Shown here one piece after another: positions 17,161 to 23,441 of a stretch of 23,441 nucleotides of DNA. The stretch lies in contig JAKAKF010000053.1 of the NCBI GenBank assembly GCA_021813595.1, positions 1 to 23,441 on the forward strand, written 5' to 3'. How positions within the stretch are numbered: position 1 is the first letter of the stretch; every line of letters begins with the position of its first letter. Origin of the DNA: a bacterium (lineage in GTDB: Bacteria > SZUA-79 > Acidulodesulfobacterales > Acidulodesulfobacteraceae). A program made the translations under genes and the position numbers. A model generated the notes under the pieces. The model did no database searches, was not told where the DNA came from, and worked only from the letters and a program-made list of their open reading frames with translations.

Positions 17161-17488
17161 AAAAACGATATTGCTTAATTAGTAGAATGGTTTATTCTAT
17201 TTATTGTAATATTAATTATACCCTCTTTATTTTAAAAAAGTCAATAAAACTTTGCCGGAATTTTGCCTGAGCATTACAGTTAAGACATGCAGGCTCTAAT
17301 CATTATTTTTTAATAAAAATTTAACCGGTCGTTTTTTTATTTATTTTTATTCTTAAATTCATAAAATTGTATTATAATTTATAGATATAAAATAAGCATA
17401 ATATTGCAAAAATATTGTATAATTATTATGGTTGTTCATGTGTTTTTTTATGGTTTAACTAAAATAACAAATAAGAGGCTCCCTGTTT
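17161..17488. other. Intergenic region between tRNA-Pro(GGG) and arsB
   Basis: 328 AT-rich bases. It holds the tRNA promoter on the minus strand. Towards arsB, two TATAAT hexamers (17373-17378 and 17418-17423) could be -10 boxes, but neither has a convincing -35. AGAGG about 11 bases before the arsB ATG is a modest ribosome binding site. I see no ArsR-type operator palindrome and no small RNA that I can support. Confidence 0.5.
17215..17244 (-). promoter_or_regulatory. Promoter of tRNA-Pro(GGG)
   Basis: On the minus strand TTGACT (17244-17239) and TATAAT (17220-17215) are 18 bases apart. The start would be about 48 bases before the tRNA. Confidence 0.65.
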
Positions 17489-18796
17489 ATGCACTTTTAC
17501 GGTTATTTAATAGTAACGTCTGTTATAATATTTTTATTCACGCTTTTTCTGATAATAAAAAAACCTTACAATATCGGCATAGGCTGGAGTGCCGTTATTG
17601 GAGCCCTGCTGGCGCTTATTTTTAACGTAATAGTTTTAAAAGACGTAATAAAAGTATTCGATATAGTATGGGACGCTACTTTTACTTTTGTCGCTATAAT
17701 TATAATTTCGATAATTTTAGACGAAATAGGATTTTTTGAATGGGCGGCGCTTCATATAGCAAAGCTTGCCGGCGGCAGCGGCAGAAAAATGTTTGTTTAC
17801 GTTATTCTGCTTGGGGCTTTAGTGTCGGCTCTTTTCGCAAACGACGGAGCGGCGCTGATTATAACTCCTATAATTTACGAAAAGATGAAAGCTCTTAAAT
17901 TCGAAAGAAAAAATATGCTTCCGTTTATTATGGCGGGAGGATTTATTGCGGATGCGGCGAGTATTCCTTTTAAGATTTCAAATTTGGTCAATATCGTTTC
18001 GGCGGACTATTTTAATTTAGGTTTTTTTACATACTTTATAGACATGTATCTGCCCGATATATTTTCGATTGTAATATCGGTAATTGTTTTGTTTTTATAT
18101 TTCAGAAAAGATATTCCTAAAAGTTACGACGTCAATCTGCTGAAAAACCCAAGAGAAGCTATTAAAGACCGTTCGATGTTTAAATTTTCATTTTTGATTT
18201 TAGCGCTGCTTCTGGGCGGATATTTTTTAAGCGAATTTTTAAATCTGCCGGTTTCTGCTTTCGCGATAACTTTTGCTCTTTTGTTCGTTATACTTGGATT
18301 TAAAAGCCCTGCCGTTAATTTAAAAACCGTATTCAAAAACGCTCCGTGGAATATAGTAGTATTTTCTCTCGGAATGTATTTAGTGGTTTTTGGTCTTAAA
18401 AACGCAGGGCTTACTTTTCTTTTGGGTAAATCTATCGCGTATATAGCAGGCTTCGGCGGATTCGCCATTACGCTTTATACCGGATATCTCGCGGCCTTTA
18501 TATCGTCTATTATGAACAATATGCCGACGGTCATGATAAATTCTCTTGCGATTCATTCGGCAAATTTAAAGTCCGTAATGCTTAAACCTTCGGTATATGC
18601 TAACGTAATAGGATGCGATCTAGGTCCAAAGTTGACGCCGATAGGTTCGTTGGCGACGCTTTTGTGGCTTAACGTATTGGAAAGAAAAGGAATTAAAATT
18701 ACGTGGGGCTATTATATGAAGGTAGGTTTTATTATTACTCTGCCGGTGCTTTTTGTAACTCTGCTTGGGCTGTATATTAGATTATTTTTGTTCTGA
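17489..18796 (+). CDS. arsB: Arsenite efflux permease ArsB
   Basis: A 435-residue inner-membrane antiporter of the ArsB family with about 11-12 hydrophobic segments, which expels As(III)/Sb(III) using the proton gradient. It matches ArsB closely through the length: ILDEIGFFEWAALHIA, ALFANDGAALIITPI, FIADAASIPFKISNLVNIVS, YFRKDIPKSYDVNLLKNP, SLGMYLVVFGLKNAGL, SSIMNNMPTVM and the long C-terminal block around GCDLGPKLTPIGSLATLLWL. Full length and apparently functional. No arsR, arsC or arsA is adjacent, so regulation is not evident here. recD2 follows 64 bases downstream, but its own -10-like box suggests separate expression. Confidence 0.95.
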   Translation: MHFYGYLIVTSVIIFLFTLFLIIKKPYNIGIGWSAVIGALLALIFNVIVLKDVIKVFDIVWDATFTFVAIIIISIILDEIGFFEWAALHIAKLAGGSGRKMFVYVILLGALVSALFANDGAALIITPIIYEKMKALKFERKNMLPFIMAGGFIADAASIPFKISNLVNIVSADYFNLGFFTYFIDMYLPDIFSIVISVIVLFLYFRKDIPKSYDVNLLKNPREAIKDRSMFKFSFLILALLLGGYFLSEFLNLPVSAFAITFALLFVILGFKSPAVNLKTVFKNAPWNIVVFSLGMYLVVFGLKNAGLTFLLGKSIAYIAGFGGFAITLYTGYLAAFISSIMNNMPTVMINSLAIHSANLKSVMLKPSVYANVIGCDLGPKLTPIGSLATLLWLNVLERKGIKITWGYYMKVGFIITLPVLFVTLLGLYIRLFLF

Positions 18797-18860
18797 TTTT
18801 TTAATACATTAATACCGCCCTTTTAAAGCTATTTCAAATTCAACAGTTTATATTGCGCTT

Positions 18861-21596
18861 ATGGCTGATTCGGTTACGACAGATAAAACACATATTGATT
18901 CCGGCAACTCGGAAAATGGCAAAAACAATTCCGGCGCTATTTCCGGTAACCCTAAAAATAACGCCGACACAGCCGTTATAAACGGCATAATAAAAAAAAT
19001 TATATTTCAAAACCCGGAAAACGGTTTTACTATATTAAATATTTTTTCGTCCGGAAGATTTATAACAGCTTCAGGAAATATATTCGATAAACCTATAACG
19101 GATTCAAAAATCAAGCTTAAAGGCGAATTTATCCATCATAAAAAATACGGATACCAGTTTAGCTTCAGCGAATACGAAATATCGCTCTCAAACAGCAAAA
19201 CGGCCGTAATAGATTATCTTTCTTCAAATATATTTAAAGGCATAGGCAAGGTTTTGGCAAATCAAATTTATGAAAAATTTAAGGAAAAAACATTAGAAAT
19301 AATAGACAACGATCCTGAAAGATTAAGGGAGGTAGGAGGAATTGGCAGAGTAAAACTTTCAACTATCATAGAAGGCTTGAAAGAAAGTTACGGATTAAGA
19401 AAAGCTATAATGTTTTTTAAGCCCTATCAGTTCAGCGATTATCAAATTAAGTCTATTTATAATCAGTTTCAGGAAAAATCTATTGCCGTAGCAAAAGAAA
19501 ATCCTTATTTATTTACAGAAATAAAAGGCATAGGTTTTAAAAAAGCCGATATTATGGCAGAAAAATTAGGCATTAAAAAAGACGACCCCAACAGAATAAA
19601 AGAAGCTGTAAAATATGTTATAGGACAATTATGCGAACAGTCGGGAAACTGTTTCGTTTATTATAAAGATATTAAAAAAGGGATAAACGAGATAATAATA
19701 GAAAACGACGGCATTAATTCGGATAAACCCGATAATTTTAACGGCGCCGATAATAATAATAGGGATGCGGATAAACGGGATATATCTCTTAGCGGCGAGA
19801 TTCTCGAGTCTTATATTAACGATTTGGTTAAAGAAAAAAAATTAATTATCGACTTATCGCCCGAAGACGATAATAATAAAAAAAATAATAGCCATGTTAA
19901 TAGCGGCAATGATTACAATTTCCATTATGACCAAATAAACCAATATGACCAATATGATTATAATATTAATAAAGCAAAAATATATCTGCCGGTTTATTAT
20001 TACAGCGAAATAGGCGCGGCTAAAGAACTTAAAAGAATATCAGGCTCCTCGTCTGAGGTAAAATTTAACAAAGAAACAACATATAAACTTTCCGAAAAAG
20101 ATTCCGTCTCTTTGACAGACGAACAAAAAAACGCAGTGCAGAATGCATTAAATTATAAAATTTCCGTAATATCCGGCGGACCGGGTACCGGGAAATCTAC
20201 GGTTATAAAAACGATAGCGGGTTTGTACGGAGATAAAAAAATTGCTTTAACTTCATTGTCCGGAAAAGCGGCGCAAAGGCTTTCGGATATCATAGAATCC
20301 GGTAATTTAAACAGGGAAAATATAACTATTTCCACAATACACAGACTTCTTAAAGCTCAATTCGACAGAAATACGAACGAGTCCGTATTTTTATACAACG
20401 AAACCAATAAACTTCCCCACGATTTAATAGTAATAGACGAAATGAGCATGGTCGATATAATGATTTTTTATAAACTTTTAAAAGCCGTGAAAGACGATGC
20501 CGTCCTTGTTTTGGTCGGAGACGTTAACCAGATACCTTCCGTCAGCCCGGGCGACGTATTAAGGGATATAATTAAAACCGAAAAATTTTTTCCCGCAACG
20601 TTTTTAAACAAAGTTTTCAGGCAGAATGAAGGCGGCTTGATAAACTTGAATGCGCACAATCTGTTGAATAACAAAAAATTTATAACCGGAAAACGAGAGG
20701 ACGGGAAAAAAGAATTTATAATAAAGTACAGAAAAGAATACGATACCGCTCAATCCGGCAAAGACGAACTATTAAAAGACTTTGAAGAATTTATAAAAAA
20801 AATAGCATACAAAAGGCTGCCGGCAAAGAATAAAATAAAATCTTTCGATTTCGACGACATTCAGGTTTTAACCCCTATGAGAAAAGGAATATTAGGATAC
20901 AACAATTTAAATAAGATAATTCAGGAAACGTTTAATCCTAGTCCGTTAGAGACATCGGAAGCGAAAGCAGTGTCGGTACTTCCGCCCGATTCAAATTCGT
21001 CCGCCGGAAACGAAAATATAAAAGAGCGCAATCCGAACGGCGGTATAAATGACGACCTTAACCAACTTAACCAACTTAACCAAAGCAATTCTTTCATATA
21101 TAACGGAATTCAATTTAAATTATACGATAAGGTCATACAAAAAAAGAACAATTACGATCTTGAAGTGTTTAACGGGGACACCGGCTATATTATAAATATA
21201 GACCATGAAGAAAAAACCGTTTCGGTCGATTTTTCCAATTATTTTGCGGGAAAAACTGGAATTAAAAATGAAATTTTAGATGATATAAATTATGATAGCG
21301 ATAAAAACAGAATAGTAAAATATGATTTTTTAGACGTTTACGAAAATATAATGCCGGCATATGCCCTGTCTATCCACAAAGCGCAAGGAAGCGAATTCAA
21401 TAACGTCATAGTGCTGTTTCATCAGTCGCACTTTATGATGCTGAAAAAAAATCTATTATATACCGCAATTACCAGAGGGAAGAAAAACGTAGTTATCTTC
21501 GGAACGTATAAAGCTTTCGGCATAGCGATGAATTCCAAAGAAGAAATAAGGAATTCGGGTTTGAAAGAAAGAATAATGGAAGTATTCAACGCGTAG
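18861..21596 (+). CDS. recD2: RecD2-type DNA helicase (RecD/TraA family)
   Basis: A 911-residue superfamily 1B helicase acting 5' to 3' in DNA repair independently of RecBC. The N-terminal part (40-260) has the OB-like region and helix-hairpin-helix repeats (IFKGIGK, VGGIGR, IKGIGFKKAD). The motor has Walker A GGPGTGKS (439-446), VIDEMSM (524-530), GDVNQIPSV (553-561) and the motif V/VI region ALSIHKAQGSEF with AITRGKKN (869-876). It is longer than the usual 720-750 residues because of low-complexity hydrophilic insertions: residues 1-38, about 283-308, 336-370 (Asn/Asp/Tyr-rich) and 700-745 (including three LNQ repeats). TATATT ends six bases before the ATG and no Shine-Dalgarno sequence is present. 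The stop abuts the first copy of the 40-bp direct repeat. Confidence 0.94.
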   Translation: MADSVTTDKTHIDSGNSENGKNNSGAISGNPKNNADTAVINGIIKKIIFQNPENGFTILNIFSSGRFITASGNIFDKPITDSKIKLKGEFIHHKKYGYQFSFSEYEISLSNSKTAVIDYLSSNIFKGIGKVLANQIYEKFKEKTLEIIDNDPERLREVGGIGRVKLSTIIEGLKESYGLRKAIMFFKPYQFSDYQIKSIYNQFQEKSIAVAKENPYLFTEIKGIGFKKADIMAEKLGIKKDDPNRIKEAVKYVIGQLCEQSGNCFVYYKDIKKGINEIIIENDGINSDKPDNFNGADNNNRDADKRDISLSGEILESYINDLVKEKKLIIDLSPEDDNNKKNNSHVNSGNDYNFHYDQINQYDQYDYNINKAKIYLPVYYYSEIGAAKELKRISGSSSEVKFNKETTYKLSEKDSVSLTDEQKNAVQNALNYKISVISGGPGTGKSTVIKTIAGLYGDKKIALTSLSGKAAQRLSDIIESGNLNRENITISTIHRLLKAQFDRNTNESVFLYNETNKLPHDLIVIDEMSMVDIMIFYKLLKAVKDDAVLVLVGDVNQIPSVSPGDVLRDIIKTEKFFPATFLNKVFRQNEGGLINLNAHNLLNNKKFITGKREDGKKEFIIKYRKEYDTAQSGKDELLKDFEEFIKKIAYKRLPAKNKIKSFDFDDIQVLTPMRKGILGYNNLNKIIQETFNPSPLETSEAKAVSVLPPDSNSSAGNENIKERNPNGGINDDLNQLNQLNQSNSFIYNGIQFKLYDKVIQKKNNYDLEVFNGDTGYIINIDHEEKTVSVDFSNYFAGKTGIKNEILDDINYDSDKNRIVKYDFLDVYENIMPAYALSIHKAQGSEFNNVIVLFHQSHFMMLKKNLLYTAITRGKKNVVIFGTYKAFGIAMNSKEEIRNSGLKERIMEVFNA
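21057..21083 (+). repeat. Three 9-bp tandem repeats in recD2
   Basis: CTTAACCAA occurs three times without change, in frame, encoding Leu-Asn-Gln units inside a variable insertion of RecD2. It is a small microsatellite that could change length by slippage without shifting the frame. Confidence 0.9.
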
Positions 21597-21636
21597 CTTT
21601 GGAAATATCGTTGTTAAATGGCGGAGAGAGAGGGAT
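21597..21636. repeat. 40-bp direct repeat, copy 1 (tRNA-Ser 3' end copy)
   Basis: Identical except for one base (T at 21606) to 21736-21775. It contains the CCA, the discriminator, the 3' half of the acceptor stem and the edge of the T stem of tRNA-Ser, plus about 22 bases of flank, but no other tRNA parts. It begins directly after the recD2 stop codon. Confidence 0.9.
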
Positions 21637-21735
21637 GAACTTTTCTTTGAAAAGTTTAAATACCTACAAACCCTCTTGCGCGCTTCGCGCTCCGAGGGTT
21701 CGAATCCTGTTAACTGTATAGAATTAATTAAACGT
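21637..21735. other. 99-bp segment between the direct repeats, with hairpins and an inverted tRNA T-arm copy
   Basis: Holds a perfect 8-bp stem hairpin AACTTTTC/GAAAAGTT (21638-21656) without a following T run. A GC-rich hairpin, CCCTC/GAGGG outside and GCGCG/CGCGC inside, lies at 21671-21698. A 16-base exact reverse complement (21692-21707) of the T-arm and variable-arm edge of tRNA-Ser (21772-21787) is also present. It is not a foldable tRNA. Confidence 0.75.
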
Positions 21736-21775
21736 CTTTGGAAAAATCGTTGTTAAATGGCGGAGAGAGAGGGAT
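21736..21775. repeat. 40-bp direct repeat, copy 2 (overlaps intact tRNA-Ser)
   Basis: The second copy, offset by 139 bases, overlaps the 3' end of the intact tRNA-Ser. The pair looks like the two ends of a tRNA-targeted integration event or the remains of a tandem duplication. Confidence 0.9.
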
Positions 21776-21852
21776 TCGAACCCTCGGTACATCTTTTAGG
21801 ACATACATTCGCTTAGCAGGCGAACGCCTTCGACCTACTCGGCCATCTCTCC
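21758..21852 (-). tRNA. tRNA-Ser, anticodon GCU
   Basis: On the minus strand, acceptor stem GGAGAGA/TCTCTCC (21852-21846 with 21768-21762), anticodon loop CTGCTAA with GCT (21817-21815), a long variable arm of class II serine type (a seven-pair stem with wobbles), and T-loop TTCGAAT. Discriminator G is at 21761 and the CCA is encoded (21760-21758). It reads AGC and AGU. Confidence 0.96.
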
Positions 21853-21899
21853 TTTAAAATAAAACTAAACTTTAATCGGATGATTATTAATTTATTAAT

Positions 21900-21928
21900 A
21901 ATATAACATTATAAAAATTTTTATTCAA
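21900..21928 (-). promoter_or_regulatory. Promoter of tRNA-Ser
   Basis: On the minus strand TTGAAT (21928-21923) and TATATT (21905-21900) are 17 bases apart, with TGT just before the -10 box (extended -10). The start would lie about 40 bases before the tRNA. Confidence 0.6.
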
Positions 21929-21961
21929 GCGGTAACTATACTATAGCCTTAATCCTGAATT

Positions 21962-22052
21962 AGAAAAAGGTGTCAGATTAATTTTACGCAATATCTTTTA
22001 TAGCTAATGATTTCTTTTCGTATGCGTAAAATAAAATCTGACACCTTTTTCT
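21962..22052. repeat. 91-bp palindromic element (MITE/REP-like)
   Basis: Two inverted arms of 29 and 30 bases (21962-21990 and 22023-22052) pair almost perfectly. The outer 18 bases (AGAAAAAGGTGTCAGATT) are exact, followed by a near match ending TTTTACGCA. A 32-base AT-rich centre separates them. No ORF is inside and no target duplication is visible. It resembles small non-autonomous or REP-type elements moved by Y1 transposases, which is inference. Confidence 0.75.
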
Positions 22053-22155
22053 CACATTTTTCTAAGTATTATGACATATTCGGAATATTTTTTATTGTTC
22101 TTTGGAAAGACTAAAGTATTATTACAATAACCGTCTTTATCCTGCAATATAATTC
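22053..22155. other. Short intergenic region downstream of pyruvate kinase
   Basis: About 100 AT-rich bases between the palindromic element and the end of the pyruvate kinase gene. I see no convincing terminator or small gene. Confidence 0.5.
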
Positions 22156-23441
22156 TCAATCCGCGCACAACTTGACTATTTTAACAAAATCCGTAGAACC
22201 AGGCTCGCCTATTGGAACGCCTCCGGTGATTACGGCATAATCTGGGCATTTATGCCCCGACTTCTTAATTTCATTTTTAATTAAATCTATTACGTCCTGC
22301 AAGTCTATATTTTTATCGGTTATATTTTTCATAGTTATGCAGGAAACTCCGTAGTTTAACGACAGCCTTCTTTTTGCGGAATCATCCGGCACTACCGCCA
22401 CAATGGGAACCGGAGGTTTAAATGAGGATATTAAATTGGCGGTGTAACCCGACCTGGTTATTGCCGCTATAATGCAATTATCTAATAACCCCGATGCCGT
22501 CGATGCCGTTTCTGCTATTATATCGGAAATATCGTCGGCGTTTTTTTTAATTTTAACCTTATCGTCACACTCTATACTGCGGCGTTCTAAATATCCGATG
22601 CCTATGCCGCCGTCATGCCTCAAGTACGACGCACGCGATTTATAACCGCTATAACCGCCTCCGGAAAACATCCTGCTTTTTTCGGTAGCCTTTATAATCT
22701 TAGACATATAAGCAACCGTTTCGTCGGGATTTTTTCCTATAGCCGTTTCTTCGGAAAGCATTACGGCGTCCGTTCCGTCAAAAATAGCGTTGGAAATATC
22801 GGTAACCTCGGCTCTCGTAGGCGTCTCGTTTTCAACCATGGACAAAAGCATCTGCGTTGCCGTTATAACCGGTTTTTTATAGAGATTGGCGACGTATATA
22901 ATCCTCTTTTGTTCTATAGGTATATTTTCTATGGGTGCTTCTACTCCAAGGTCTCCCCTTGCAACCATTAAAGCATCTGCGGCGGCTGCTATTTTATCGA
23001 TATTTTTAACGGCTTCCATTTTTTCTATTTTGGCTATTATTAAAAATTTTTTTGACGGATATTCGTCTTTGAGCAATTTCTTTACCGACGTTATATCTTC
23101 GGAACTTCTTACGAAAGATATTGCAAACATATCTGCGCCGTATTCGGCTCCGAATTTTAAAAATTTTTTATCGTTTTCCGTAACGGACGGAATGCTGAGT
23201 TTTGAATCGGGAAAATTTATTCCCTTTTCAGCTTTTAAAACGCCTTTTGTCAGAATTTCGGCTTCAAGTTCGTTAAGATTTAACTTTTTTACTATTTTCA
23301 GCTTTATTTTGCCGTCGTCTATATACACCAAATTTTTAGGTTTTATATCGTCGCAGAGATAAGGATAATCTATATAAATTTTTCGTTCGTCGGAAACCGT
23401 ATATTTATTCGTTAAAATTATAGTACCGCCTTTTTTCAGAT
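22156..23441 (-). CDS. pyk: Pyruvate kinase (5' end outside the window)
   Basis: 427 residues are visible and the frame stays open to the window edge; the apparent start at 23331 is an internal Leu codon. Pyruvate kinase makes pyruvate and ATP from phosphoenolpyruvate and ADP at the end of glycolysis. Present are VYIDDGKIKL, FAISFVR, the IAKIEKMEAV lysine motif, ALMVARGDLGVEAPIENIP (metal-binding region), and ITATQMLLSM with TPTRAEVTDISNAIFDGTDA, followed by the C-terminal regulatory domain ending KLCAD. Roughly 80-100 N-terminal residues are missing. A Gly/Ser/Tyr-rich stretch just after the barrel (SGGGYSGYKSRASYLRHDGG) seems to be an insertion of about 30-40 residues compared with E. coli PykF. 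Confidence 0.95.
   Translation of the reverse strand, partial: LKKGGTIILTNKYTVSDERKIYIDYPYLCDDIKPKNLVYIDDGKIKLKIVKKLNLNELEAEILTKGVLKAEKGINFPDSKLSIPSVTENDKKFLKFGAEYGADMFAISFVRSSEDITSVKKLLKDEYPSKKFLIIAKIEKMEAVKNIDKIAAAADALMVARGDLGVEAPIENIPIEQKRIIYVANLYKKPVITATQMLLSMVENETPTRAEVTDISNAIFDGTDAVMLSEETAIGKNPDETVAYMSKIIKATEKSRMFSGGGYSGYKSRASYLRHDGGIGIGYLERRSIECDDKVKIKKNADDISDIIAETASTASGLLDNCIIAAITRSGYTANLISSFKPPVPIVAVVPDDSAKRRLSLNYGVSCITMKNITDKNIDLQDVIDLIKNEIKKSGHKCPDYAVITGGVPIGEPGSTDFVKIVKLCAD

Noticed and set aside
17404..17625. 73-codon ORF overlapping the start of arsB
   Set aside because: It overlaps clearly conserved ArsB coding sequence in another frame and has no family features.
22886..23362. 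158-codon plus-strand ORF opposite pyruvate kinase
   Set aside because: Antisense to highly conserved pyruvate kinase motifs; composition typical of a shadow frame.
1..23441. CRISPR array, defence island or prophage
   Set aside because: No regularly spaced repeats, cas genes, restriction genes, integrase, transposase or phage structural genes were seen; the only mobile-DNA hints are the tRNA-Ser repeat and the 91-bp palindrome.

Overview
The window is AT-rich bacterial chromosome with tightly packed housekeeping genes, short spacers, sigma70-type promoters and tRNA genes with encoded CCA. It contains no phage or plasmid genes, no complete insertion sequence and no CRISPR array. Gene content points to a Gram-negative-like, motile, sulfur- and metal-exposed environmental bacterium: a sulfide:quinone oxidoreductase-like flavoprotein, an ArsB arsenite efflux permease, a GGDEF protein, a methyl-accepting chemotaxis protein and a globin-type sensor. 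An uncultivated AT-rich deltaproteobacterial lineage, for example acid-mine sulfur bacteria, would fit. That assignment is inference; no rRNA or decisive marker is present.

Layout. (1) 9-1436 (+): a B12-binding-type radical SAM protein. (2) 1440-5116 (+): a strong promoter followed by rpsF, rpsR, a DUF2232 membrane protein, rplI and dnaB. This is the classical S6-S18-L9-DnaB cluster, without ssb between rpsF and rpsR. (3) 5147-13307 (-): two transcription units. Upstream is an SQR-like flavoprotein with a small unknown partner. Downstream, thiE starts at its own near-perfect promoter and is followed by thiC, a DUF815 AAA+ ATPase, a membrane GGDEF protein and a ROK sugar kinase. (4) 13576-17160: an unusual membrane protein joining a protoglobin domain to a PsiE-like domain, then two proline tRNAs (UGG on +, GGG on -) facing each other around a minus-strand chemotaxis receptor. 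The receptor carries a PhnD-like binding domain at its C-terminus, and a 42-residue coiled-coil ORF follows it. (5) 17489-21596 (+): arsB and recD2. (6) 21597-22155: tRNA-Ser(GCU), a 40-bp direct repeat of its 3' end, and a 91-bp palindromic element. (7) 22156 to the end (-): pyruvate kinase, whose N-terminus lies outside the window.

The most notable points are the two uncommon sensor architectures (protoglobin-PsiE and MCP-PhnD), the scar-like duplication at tRNA-Ser, the palindromic element, and signs of leaderless transcription. In thiE, recD2 and the protoglobin gene, a -10 hexamer ends exactly six bases before the ATG and no Shine-Dalgarno sequence is present. Low-complexity hydrophilic inserts recur in otherwise conserved enzymes (RecD2, the GGDEF protein, probably pyruvate kinase). 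No single new multi-gene system can be claimed from the sequence alone.
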